Assembly (NCBI GenBank): GCA_951799425.1
Contig: OX637402.1
Coordinates: 1,116,501-1,180,500, forward strand
Reading direction: 5' to 3'
Source of the DNA: Ilex aquifolium
Lineage: Eukaryota; Streptophyta; Magnoliopsida; Aquifoliales; Aquifoliaceae
Length of the DNA: 64,000 nucleotides
Below, piece after piece: positions 9,941-18,778 of the stretch (its first letter is position 1; each line of letters starts with the position of its first letter). The notes below the pieces were generated by a model. It had not been told where the DNA came from and searched no databases. It saw only the letters and a program-made list of their open reading frames with translations. The position numbers and the translations under genes are program-made.

Positions 9941-10366
9941 ATGTCTTTAGTCTTAGCAAGCATGGATCCTAAACTTTTTTGGTTTAGTCTAGGAGTTCTA
10001 CGCATTTTCCCATCTGATGTGCATGCTGTGATAATGAGAAAAGCAAGGGATGTGAGAAAAATTGAGATCCGAGAGAAACAACAACAACCATTGTGTGGCA
10101 GAAGCAATTTTGCTAAACATCGTCGTTCCAAACGACTGGGTGCTTGTTACCATTGTGGCAGGATATTTCATATGAAAAAACATAATCAGTGTTCTGAACC
10201 AATTTCGGGTCGTGCAACCGATCGATTAAACTGGATAGTGTATGGGCTGAGTAAGGATTATCCTGACACGCCATCTTATGCCAGTCCAGGACTTACAAGT
10301 TATGTGCGACAAGAAGTTGGAAGGGTCACTGATAATGACATAGATCCAAGCGATGACTCGGATTAG
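9941..10366 (+). CDS. Betaflexivirus-type nucleic-acid-binding protein, array copy 3 (141 aa)
   Basis: The protein is identical to array copy 4 and one residue different from copy 1. The arginine-rich block, C-x2-C-x4-H-x6-C finger and ISGRATDRL tail are all intact. The start is the ATG after an in-frame upstream stop. Confidence 0.78.
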   Translation: MSLVLASMDPKLFWFSLGVLRIFPSDVHAVIMRKARDVRKIEIREKQQQPLCGRSNFAKHRRSKRLGACYHCGRIFHMKKHNQCSEPISGRATDRLNWIVYGLSKDYPDTPSYASPGLTSYVRQEVGRVTDNDIDPSDDSD

Positions 10367-10476
10367 ATTTTGACTATAAAAACAAAGCTGTGGAAAAATG
10401 TGTTTTGGAATGAAGGTTAAGGGTCTGAACTCTTTTGTAAAATAGTTTTGTACAAAGTCTTGTTGTTGAAATAAAA

Positions 10477-10740
10477 ATGTGGGCCGAGTAAGGAACGTCC
10501 CGAACTACCAACTAACAGTGTAGGTAGGGATTTGATCCTGAGACGCCATAAATTTCCAAGTTCAATTTGTGCATTTTATCTTCTTTCAATTTTCATAGAT
10601 AAATGAGTATGTGGGCTGAGTAAGGAATGTCCTAAAATGCCAACCTGTAGTGTGGGTAGGGATTTTATCCTGAGACGCCATAGTTTTTCAAGTTTAATTG
10701 GTGCATCTAGTCTTCTTTCAATTTTCATAGATAAATGAGT
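10477..10740 (+). repeat. Two tandem 132-bp repeats after NABP copy 3
   Basis: The organisation is the same as at 6206-6469. Confidence 0.8.
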
Positions 10741-11070
10741 ATGTTTATAATTTTGAATTTTATTTCTTCTTCTTTAAAAAAATAAAAAAAACTCACTTCC
10801 TTGAAAAATGGTATTTTCTCTATGCTTAAATGTCAAATGTATATTGCTATTTGTTATTCTTAAGGTACAGAATGACCAGACTCGAAAATAGAATTGGAAT
10901 ATAACCGACATTCCATGAAAAACCTGACATTACCAGTGGAGATGATAAAGAATACCATGGTAAGTTTTGAGCCTTATCATACTTTTGAGAGATAATTAAT
11001 ATTTATTCAAGTAAGGTCTTTCACTCTTTATTTTTGAATAATCTCATTAAATTTGCTTTGATTGATGCAA

Positions 11071-11295
11071 TTAAGGTAATCTGTTGACATATCCCCAAGA
11101 AATCTGTTCATACGACACATACATGTTCACATACTTGAGAAAGAATTTTAGGCCATCTTTGATTTGATATTGAGCCTTAGCCATTTTTTTCTGCAAAATT
11201 ATTTTCCTAGTCAGCCATGTTTGAGCCCTCAATGTATGATTTCTTCTTTGATAAACCCAAATATTTACCAAGCCACAAGAAAACATACTGGACAC
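11071..11295 (-). CDS. Unrecognised antisense ORF in array unit 3 (74 aa)
   Basis: This is a copy of the antisense ORF of unit 1 with a few substitutions. Its coding status is doubtful. Confidence 0.22.
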   Translation of the reverse strand: MSSMFSCGLVNIWVYQRRNHTLRAQTWLTRKIILQKKMAKAQYQIKDGLKFFLKYVNMYVSYEQISWGYVNRLP

Positions 11296-12079
11296 ACCAT
11301 TGCTATCTAATTTTCTTGCACATTCTTATAAATCAATATGACACAGAAATGCAAAGAAATGGGGAAAACTGTGGAGATTACTTTTCGATGACAAGGAGAA
11401 TCAATGGGAACAATTGAAAAAAAAAAAAAAAGAAATCATTTCTGGGCAAAATGTCGAAAAGCTAGAAAGAAGTGTGTTACATTACAGAATGAAATGATAG
11501 CTTTTGAAAATCATTGACGTCATTTCATTAGCCACTGACCTCTGGCCACGCTACAACCTATGAAAAGCCCTAATTGATCTCAAGTCTGTACCTTACAACC
11601 TTATCTCCACTAGCCCACTAGTGCTAGTGTTGTAAGTATTGTTTGTTTGTAATTTCATTTATATATATATTTGAAATTTGATATCTACAGCTTGTGATTC
11701 TCATGGCTATTTGTCTTTATAAGATTCCTTGTGAATTTGCTATGCCCTCCAATGACTATGTTGTAATTGCTGTTACAGTAAGATCTGATAATTTGCCAAA
11801 TAATCCTCCTCAATCCTATGTATTCTGGGTTTATTCCTTCTTCGTTAATTTGTTTGTTTCATCCTAAATCTTCTTCCTTCCGCTTGTATTTTGGTATACT
11901 TTCTCTAGTTTCGTATTTGTAATTTTTGTTTTAGATCTGAAAAAAAAAAAAATAAAAAAATAAAAAAATTTATTTTTTCTGGATCGCGTTTTTTTAGTAT
12001 TTGTACCTGTATTTCATGATCACATCGGATGCAGCTTCAACTGTCTTTGTGACTGGCATACGTTAAAGAACCAGATAGA

Positions 12080-12505
12080 ATGTCTTTAGTCTTAGCAAGC
12101 ATGGATCCTAAACTTTTTTGGTTTAGTCTAGGAGTTCTACGCATTTTCCCATCTGATGTGCATGCTGTGATAATGAGAAAAGCAAGGGATGTGAGAAAAA
12201 TTGAGATCCGAGAGAAACAACAACAACCATTGTGTGGCAGAAGCAATTTTGCTAAACATCGTCGTTCCAAACGACTGGGTGCTTGTTACCATTGTGGCAG
12301 GATATTTCATATGAAAAAACATAATCAGTGTTCTGAACCAATTTCGGGTCGTGCAACCGATCGATTAAACTGGATAGTGTATGGGCTGAGTAAGGATTAT
12401 CCTGACACGCCATCTTATGCCAGTCCAGGACTTACAAGTTATGTGCGACAAGAAGTTGGAAGGGTCACTGATAATGACATAGATCCAAGCGATGACTCGG
12501 ATTAG
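12080..12505 (+). CDS. Betaflexivirus-type nucleic-acid-binding protein, array copy 4 (141 aa)
   Basis: The amino acid sequence is identical to array copy 3, with all finger ligands and basic residues kept. It is the copy nearest the 3' LTR of Athila A. Confidence 0.78.
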   Translation: MSLVLASMDPKLFWFSLGVLRIFPSDVHAVIMRKARDVRKIEIREKQQQPLCGRSNFAKHRRSKRLGACYHCGRIFHMKKHNQCSEPISGRATDRLNWIVYGLSKDYPDTPSYASPGLTSYVRQEVGRVTDNDIDPSDDSD

Positions 12506-12615
12506 ATTTTGACTATAAAAACAAAGCTGTGGAAAAATGTGTTTTGGAATGAAGGTTAAGGGTCTGAACTCTTTTGTAAAATAGTTTTGTACAAAGTCTT
12601 GTTGTTGAAATAAAA

Positions 12616-12879
12616 ATGTGGGCCGAGTAAGGAACGTCCCGAACTACCAACTAACAGTGTAGGTAGGGATTTGATCCTGAGACGCCATAAATTTCCAAGT
12701 TCAATTTGTGCATTTTATCTTCTTTCAATTTTCATAGATAAATGAGTATGTGGGCTGAGTAAGGAATGTCCTAAAATGCCAACCTGTAGTGTGGGTAGGG
12801 ATTTTATCCTGAGACGCCATAGTTTTTCAAGTTTAATTGGTGCATCTAGTCTTCTTTCAATTTTCATAGATAAATGAGT
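12616..12879 (+). repeat. Two tandem 132-bp repeats after NABP copy 4
   Basis: The organisation is the same as at 6206-6469. Confidence 0.8.
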
Positions 12880-13209
12880 ATGTTTATAATTTTGAATTTT
12901 ATTTCTTCTTCTTTAAAAAAATAAAAAAAACTCACTTCCTTGAAAAATGGTATTTTCTCTATGCTTAAATGTCAAATGTATATTGCTATTTGTTATTCTT
13001 AAGGTACAGAATGACCAGACTCGAAAATAGAATTGGAATATAACCGACATTCCATGAAAAACCTGACATTACCAGTGGAGATGATAAAGAATACCATGGT
13101 AAGTTTTGAGCCTTATCATACTTTTGAGAGATAATTAATATTTATTCAAGTAAGGTCTTTCACTCTTTATTTTTGAATAATCTCATTAAATTTGCTTTGA
13201 TTGATGCAA

Positions 13210-13434
13210 TTAAGGTAATCTGTTGACATATCCCCAAGAAATCTGTTCATACGACACATACATGTTCACATACTTGAGAAAGGATTTTAGGCCATCTTTG
13301 ATTTGATATTGAGCCTTAGCCATTTTTTTCTGCAAAATTATTTTCCTAGTCAGCCATGTTTGAGCCCTCAATGTATGATTTCTTCTTTGATAAACCCAAA
13401 TATTTACCAAGCCACAAGAAAACATACTGGACAC
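13210..13434 (-). CDS. Unrecognised antisense ORF in array unit 4 (74 aa)
   Basis: This is a copy of the antisense ORF of the other units. Its coding status is doubtful. Confidence 0.22.
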   Translation of the reverse strand: MSSMFSCGLVNIWVYQRRNHTLRAQTWLTRKIILQKKMAKAQYQIKDGLKSFLKYVNMYVSYEQISWGYVNRLP

Positions 13435-13723
13435 ACCATTGCTATCTAATTTTCTTGCACATTCTTATAAATCAATATGACACAGAAATGCAAAGAAATG
13501 GGGAAAACTGTGGAGATTACTTTTCGATGACAAGGAGAATCAATGGGAACAATTGAAAAAAAAAAAAAAAGAAATCATTTCTGGGCAAAATGTCGAAAAG
13601 CTAGAAAGAAGTGTGTTACATTACAGAATGAAATGATAGCTTTTGAAAATCATTGACGTCATTTCATTAGCCACTGACCTCTGGCCACGCTACAACCTAT
13701 GAAAAGCCCTAATTGATCTCAAG

Positions 13724-14365
13724 TCTGTTACATGCGTGTGTTGTCAATCAAAATTGGGGTATGATAAATAGTATTTCTTTAAATTGCATCAATATTCCTT
13801 CATGAGATTATGCCAAACATGCTTAGTTTGTTTCCTTAAACTTCACTCCCTTCCTAATTGTGCATGTGATTTTTCGATTGGCCACCTTCTAATCACATGC
13901 CCCGTGAGAGACAAGTCACTATAATCGGAGTGAATTTTTGCTGAGAGCATTCTACGAGAGGTTTGTGAAATCGAAGCTATCCATGGAAGGTAGTAAAGTG
14001 GAGTGTTTGTTATATAACAATTCTTGTTGCTAGAATGATCATTCTTACTACATAGGGAATTTCAAATACCAATATAACAAGTGTTTATTTTTGCATATAT
14101 TACGTACCAATGACAGAGAAGTGTTTTATTTTGCTAAAAAAAAAAAAAATTTCGGCGTCTCAGCTATCATGGTGCTAATGTATATACACATTTTTTTCAA
14201 ATGAAGTTTGTAGGTAGCTTCACTGAAAACCTTCACGAGACAAAACTCGTCCACTAGGAATCACCTAGGGGTTTAACGGCTTATTGCATATGCTAAATGC
14301 AATCGTGTTATCTACGAAAGTGATTTTGTTATGCTGTTATTTATTACTAGGGACTAGTAATGTTT
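13724..14365 (+). other. Single-copy 3' untranslated end of Athila A
   Basis: There is no ORF of note. The AT-rich stretch between the array and the terminal polypurine tract has an A-run near 14137 and ends TAGGGACTAGTAATGTTT. It is the normal 3' end of the element without an env-like gene. Confidence 0.6.
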
Positions 14366-14378
14366 AGGTTGGGGGGTG
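14366..14378 (+). promoter_or_regulatory. Terminal polypurine tract of Athila A
   Basis: AGGTTGGGGGGTG lies directly before the LTR start TGATTAACCC, the expected plus-strand primer site. Confidence 0.88.
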
Positions 14379-14646
14379 TGATTAACCCTAATTAATGCAA
14401 AATGTAATTAAATTAAAAGGTCAATTGTGTAATTAAATAAAGTTAAAATAGTCAAAATAAATCTAATTAGGGTTAATGTGTGAATTAAGGATAATGCAAT
14501 GAATGTTGTTCTTTTCAGGTTTTTATGCGTCAAAACGACGGGAGCCAATTATCAAAGCATGGAGAGCAACTTATCAAAGCATAGGGTGTAAATTATTAAA
14601 GCTCAAAACAAAGGGAGATCAAAGTGTAAATCAAGATCTTCTTGAT

Positions 14647-14860
14647 ATTTGTAAATAAATATCTTTTAGGATATTTGTATTTAAATATCTTTTAGGATAT
14701 TTAAATATATTTTAGGATATTTGTAATTAAATATCTTTTAGGATAAATATCTTTTAGGATATTTGTAATTAAATATCTTTTAGGATAAATATCTTTTAGG
14801 ATATTTGTAATTAAATATATTTTAGGATAAATATCTTTTAGGATATTTGTAATTTGGATG
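14647..14860 (+). repeat. AT-rich tandem repeat in the Athila A LTR
   Basis: Repeated words AAATATCTTTTAGGATA and ATTTGTAATTAAATAT occur several times. The inverted LTR of B has fewer copies at 18228-18375, so the copy number is unstable. Confidence 0.8.
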
Positions 14861-14862
14861 CC

Positions 14863-14870
14863 TATAAATA
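14863..14870 (+). promoter_or_regulatory. TATA box of the Athila A LTR
   Basis: TATAAATA in CCTATAAATACCCC is the best core promoter candidate in the LTR and recurs inverted in B at 18202-18209. Confidence 0.55.
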
Positions 14871-15016
14871 CCCCCCTTGGGGGCTTGTAATGGGCATCCT
14901 TCTCTTGTTTCATTTTTCTTGTAAAGAACATTTCTTCCTAGTGGAAAACACTCCAAAGGTCTTGAATCTTTTTCTTGAATCATCTTTCAAGTATTATTGC
15001 TTTATTTACTTTCTTG

Positions 15017-15240
15017 AGTTATTGTTTTCTTTTTATTAGATCTTGGTTGTGAATTAAACACCAAGAAGTTGTTGTTTTCTTTTTATTAGATCTTGGTTGT
15101 GAATTAAACACCAAGAAGTTGTTGTTTTCTTTTTATTAGATCTTGGTTGTGAATTAAACACCAAGAAGTTATTGTTTTCTTTTATGTTTTTATTATATCT
15201 TGGTTGTGGATTAAACACCAAGAAGTTGTTGTTTTCTTTT
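15017..15240 (+). repeat. Tandem repeat of about 60 bp in the Athila A LTR
   Basis: The words TTGTTTTCTTTTTATTAGAT and CTTGGTTGTG.ATTAAACACC recur four to five times. A mirror copy is present in element B at about 17800-18050. Confidence 0.85.
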
Positions 15241-15686
15241 ATGTATTATCATCTCTTGGTTGTGGATTAAACACCAAGTATTTATTGCTTTCTTTTAATT
15301 TAAGTATTGTTTTCTTTTACTTCCATTGTTGGAGCTTCCTTCTTCCCCTTAGAGGAGTGAAACTCTTCCACTTTTCTAGAGCTTTACCAAAGCCGTGAAG
15401 GGTGGAACGTGATTCACTCATTCTTTGTCGAAGATCGGCTCCTTGTTTAGCTATTTTACTTTAAAGCATTTCACTTCTAGTGCTTGAGCATTTTACTTTG
15501 TAACACCTTTTGGGGATGAGTACCATTCATCATTCTAGCTTTACCATAGCTATGAAGGGTGAGTAGTCCTCATTCACTCTTTGGGAAGGGATGATAGATA
15601 TGTAAAAGATTAATCCGGACATTATGTTTGTGTATCACCTTTATGCTTAAATGTTCTATACTCCACTTGATTTTTGGGTGATTGGA

Positions 15687-16775
15687 GTAAGGCTTGTTGA
15701 AATTGGAAATGGCATTTGTTTGTTCCAACAAAACTTCTTTGAATGCCGGAATGGTCGGGCATTCCCCAGTAGGATGCCCTGTTAGCGCACAAATCCCACA
15801 TACTTGTTCTGTGGGAGGGACAACATCAACTTGATGGATCTTTTTCATCTCTAAAGCTTCAAGCTTTCGAGACAAAGTGGACATTTTTGCTCTAAGATCA
15901 TCATCTTCTCTCAAGAGATACTTACCCCCTTGGAAAGTAGGTGGTTTGGCTTCTACAGTGGTAGGAGAGGCTGAGTCCCACATTTGAGAACTGTCAGATA
16001 TGGTATCAAAAAAATTGAATGCCTCCTCCGGACTTTTTCCCATGAACTCTCCTTGAGCCATCATTTCGACAAACTGTCGTAACCTAGTGGGCAAGGAATC
16101 ATAGAAAAAACCTGCCAAAGTCCAATTTTCAAAAGCATGGTGTGGACAAGATTGGAGAAGATCTTTGAATCTCTCCCAGCTTTGATAAAAAGTTTCCCCT
16201 TCTTTGACCGAAAAATTCATGATTTGTCTTTTGAGTGTATTAGTGCGGTGCAGAGGAAAGAATTTTCTGAAAAATTCATTCTGTAGAGCCTGCCAATTAG
16301 GGATTGAAAGAGATTTTAAAGAATGTAACCATTGTTTGGCTTTATCCCTCAAAGAGAAAGAAAACAATTTCATTTTTGTCAATTCAGAATTGTCTTGAAA
16401 TGTTCCACACACTTCTTCGAAGTCTTTGATATGCAGATACGGATTTTCTGCATCCAATCCATGAAACACGGGCAATAACTGCACTGTCCCCGGCTTTACA
16501 GTAAAGAGGGGAGCATTTTCAGGAAAAATAAAACAAGAGGGGACACTATTCCTTGTGGGATGTAAGTAATCTCGCAATGTTCGAATGTTGGGTACTTCCC
16601 CCTCTCTCACATGATCTTCACCCTGCCTATCAATATTTGCCATATTGAAGTTACAAGAATCGGCTTCTGATTTGGGTGAAGGTGGTTCAAGTTGATTTAC
16701 AGACCCAGAAGATTCAGCAGGCAAATTTTGAAAGAGACGTTTGGTGTCAGTCATAAAAAAAACAAAATTATTCAC
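15687..16775 (-). pseudogene. gag: Athila B gag (5' part)
   Basis: Gag forms the particle and packages element RNA. The core has FHGLDAENPYLHIKDFEEVC, QALQNEFFRKFFP and the FYQSWERFKDLLQSCPHH block typical of plant retrotransposon gag. A zinc knuckle C-x2-C-x4-H-x4-C (CGICALTGHPTGEC) lies near 15765-15800. It matches gag of element H (59245-60555) closely until the joint, after which the open frame runs on into unrelated LTR sequence. Confidence 0.88.
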
Positions 16776-16856
16776 AATAAGGCAAAAATATATACTAAAA
16801 GAGAGGTTTTTTTTTTTTTTTTTTCACCTTTTTCTAAAAAGAGCACCTTTTATGAT

Positions 16857-16874
16857 TCCCCGGCAACGGCGCCA
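16857..16874 (-). promoter_or_regulatory. Primer binding site of Athila B (tRNA-Asp type)
   Basis: On the minus strand this reads TGGCGCCGTTGCCGGGGA, complementary to the 3' end of plant tRNA-Asp. That is the usual primer of Athila elements. It lies six bases inside the LTR end. Confidence 0.88.
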
Positions 16875-16880
16875 AAAACT

Positions 16881-18651
16881 TGACTTGATCCGAAATGTGT
16901 ACACCCAAGTGCAGGCGGTCAAGTTGTAGTAATAATCTGGTTTGAGTCCAGAGTCGAATCCTCAGGGAACTATGGTTGGTGTTCTTTGAAGTAAATAGTG
17001 AGAAAGACTTGTAATTGGAAATATTATGATTTTGAAGTTGTGGGAAGTTTTGGATAGAATGTAAGATTCTTTCCAATGGGTATTTTGCTAGACAAAATAT
17101 AAGATGATTAAATGTAACAAACACTCTTTGGTTCGGGAATCAGAATATGTAGTTGATTGTCCGGTGCATTATGTTTGTGCTTTATAACTCAATTAACTCC
17201 CGTGTCAACGGCAAATTAATCGGAAGATAGGAATGAAGTGCAATAATTGTGGACATTGAAAGTTTGTCATGAAGAGTTAGTTAGGGTACTTGCCTTGAAT
17301 CAATGGATCTTTCCATGTAGGAGTCATCCATTTATCATAGAAAGATCCGTTGATTATACAAAGTACCTTTACTTTGCTAGGTGCATTCAATCACCCAAAA
17401 ATCAAGTGGAGTATAGAACATTTAAGCATAAAGGTGATACACAAACATAATGTCCGGATTAATCTTTTACATATCTATCATCCCTTCCCAAAGAGTGAAT
17501 GAGGACTACTCACCCTTCATAGCTATGGTAAAGCTAGAATGATGAATGGTACTCATCCCCAAAAGGTGTTACAAAGTAAAATGCTCAAGCACTAGAAGTG
17601 AAATGCTTTAAAGTAAAATAGCTAAACAAGGAGCCGATCTTCGACAAAGAATGAGTGAATCACATTCCACCCTTCACGGCTTTGGTAAAGCTCTAGAAAA
17701 GTGGAAGAGTTTCACTCCTCTAAGGGGAAGAAGGAAGCTCCAACAATGGAAGTAAAAGAAAACAATACTTAAATTAAAAGAAAGCAATAAATACTTGGTG
17801 TTTAATCCACAACCAAGAGATGATAATACATAAAAGAAAACAACAACTTCTTGGTGTTTAATCCACAACCAAGATATAATAAAAACATAAAAGAAAACAA
17901 TAACTTCTTGGTGTTTAATTCACAACCAAGATCTAATAAAAAGAAAACAACAACTTCTTGGTGTTTAATTCACAACCAAGATCTAATAAAAAGAAAACAA
18001 CAACTTCTTGGTGTTTAATTCACAACCAAGATCTAATAAAAAGAAAACAATAACTCAAGAAAGTAAATAAAGCAATAATACTTGAAAGATGATTCAAGAA
18101 AAAGATTCAAGACCTTTGGAGTGTTTTCCACTAGGAAGAAATGTTCTTTACAAGAAAAATGAAACAAGAGAAGGATGCCCATTACAAGCCCCCAAGGGGG
18201 GTATTTATAGGCATCCAAATTACAAATATCATAAAAGATATTTATCCTAAAATATATTTAATTACAAATATCCTAAAAGATATTTATCCTAAAAGATATT
18301 TAATTACAAATATCCTAAAATATATTTAAATATCCTAAAAGATATTTAAATACAAATATCCTAAAAGATATTTATTTACAAATATCAAGAAGATCTTGAT
18401 TTACACTTTGATCTCCCTTTGTTTTGAGCTTTAATAATTTACACCCTATGCTTTGATAAGTTGCTCTCCATGCTTTGATAATTGGCTCCCGTCGTTTTGA
18501 CGCATAAAAACCTGAAAAGAACAACATTCAATGCATTATCCTTAATTCACACATTAACCCTAATTAGATTTATTTTGACTATTTTAACTTTATTTAATTA
18601 CACAATTGACCTTTTAATTTAATTACATTTTGCATTAATTAGGGTTAATCA
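16881..18651 (-). repeat. 5' LTR of Athila B (1771 bp)
   Basis: The LTR starts TGATTAACCC at 18651 and ends ...GATCAAGTCA at 16881 on the minus strand. Its last part (16881-17385) is absent from the truncated LTR of A but has a relative in the shorter LTR of H. Confidence 0.88.
18202..18209 (-). promoter_or_regulatory. TATA box of the Athila B LTR
   Basis: TATAAATA on the minus strand sits in the same context as in A's LTR. Confidence 0.55.
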
Positions 18652-18778
18652 TTTCCGCAAGCGGATTACATTTCAGTTACCGGGAGGAGTCGTTTTTAGT
18701 TTTGTCAATAACCGAGACTCTTTCCATCCATTCCCTACTACGGGTAGTAGATTCTTAAAAGCAAAAGCGGGAAGTCAA

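Larger units (their letters stand above)
9446..11584 (+). repeat. Array unit 3
   Basis: This unit is 2139 bp. It shares GACTGGCATACG, GGAATATAACCG, AATGAAATGATAG and an interrupted A-run (with TAAAAAAATAAAAAAAT) with unit 4 only. By eye I found a single clear difference from unit 4, near 11143. Confidence 0.9.
5182..13723 (+). repeat. Four-unit direct tandem array, about 2.13 kb per unit
   Basis: Units are 5182-7312, 7313-9445, 9446-11584 and 11585-13723 (2131, 2133, 2139, 2139 bp). Each starts at TCTGTACCTTACAACC and is nearly identical to the others. The left edge is GAACAGA|TCTGTACC, internal joints are CTCAAG|TCTGTACC, and after the last unit CTCAAGTCTGT runs into TACATGCG, so the joints share the short word TCTGT. 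Each unit carries one NABP-like ORF, a 2 x 132-bp repeat and an antisense 74-codon ORF. Units 3 and 4 share variants absent from 1 and 2, so amplification was stepwise and recent. Confidence 0.95.
11585..13723 (+). repeat. Array unit 4
   Basis: This is the last unit, 2139 bp and nearly identical to unit 3. It ends in CTCAAGTCTGT and runs on into the single-copy 3' end of the element. Confidence 0.9.
1..15686 (+). mobile_element. Athila-type Ty3/gypsy LTR retrotransposon A, entering the window at its protease end
   Basis: The pol order is protease, reverse transcriptase, RNase H, integrase. RT blocks such as DGYSGYNQI and FMDDFSVYG are of the Athila type. The element ends at a polypurine tract (14366-14378) and an LTR starting TGATTAACCC. 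Its 5' LTR and gag lie left of the window, and its 3' LTR stops at 15686 against the inverted element B. The pol part is broken in roughly three places. The 3' region is far longer than usual because it holds five virus-type ORFs, four of them in a tandem array. The near identity of its LTR to that of B argues for a young age. Confidence 0.9.
14379..15686 (+). repeat. 3' LTR of Athila A (partial)
   Basis: The LTR begins TGATTAACCCTAATTAATGC. It matches the inverted LTR of element B (18651 down to about 17386) almost base for base over about 1.27 kb, then ends abruptly at 15686 where B's gag begins on the other strand. It carries two internal tandem arrays and a TATAAATA box. Confidence 0.9.
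14379..18651. repeat. Large inverted repeat made of two Athila LTRs
   Basis: The left arm is 14379-15686 and the right arm about 17386-18651, with a spacer of about 1.7 kb holding B's gag and primer site. Both arms start or end exactly at the LTR terminus TGATTAACCC. The joint at 15686/15687 shares only a few bases (CCAA/CAATC) between the LTR and gag sequence. Confidence 0.9.
15687..18651 (-). mobile_element. Athila element B, 5' part only (LTR, primer site, gag)
   Basis: Reading on the minus strand from 18651, the order is a complete 1771-bp LTR, primer site, leader and gag, ending at the joint with element A's LTR. It is a close relative of A and H. It sits in the coding part of chromovirus C, whose sequence resumes at 18652. 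Only the 5' part is present. Confidence 0.88.

Noticed and set aside
5182-13723. Centromeric or subtelomeric satellite
   Set aside because: Only four units, bounded inside one element and containing ORFs; not a satellite array.
3332-14378. Env-like gene of Athila
   Set aside because: I looked for a long ORF with signal peptide or membrane segments between pol and the LTR and saw none.
14701-15039. Small ORFs in the Athila LTR and their mirror copies at 18033-18329
   Set aside because: They translate the tandem repeats and promoter region; low complexity and mirrored by the inverted repeat.
16857-16874. tRNA-like words (tRNA-Asp, tRNA-iMet) as tRNA genes
   Set aside because: Only the 3'-end complements are present, at primer sites; no cloverleaf nearby.
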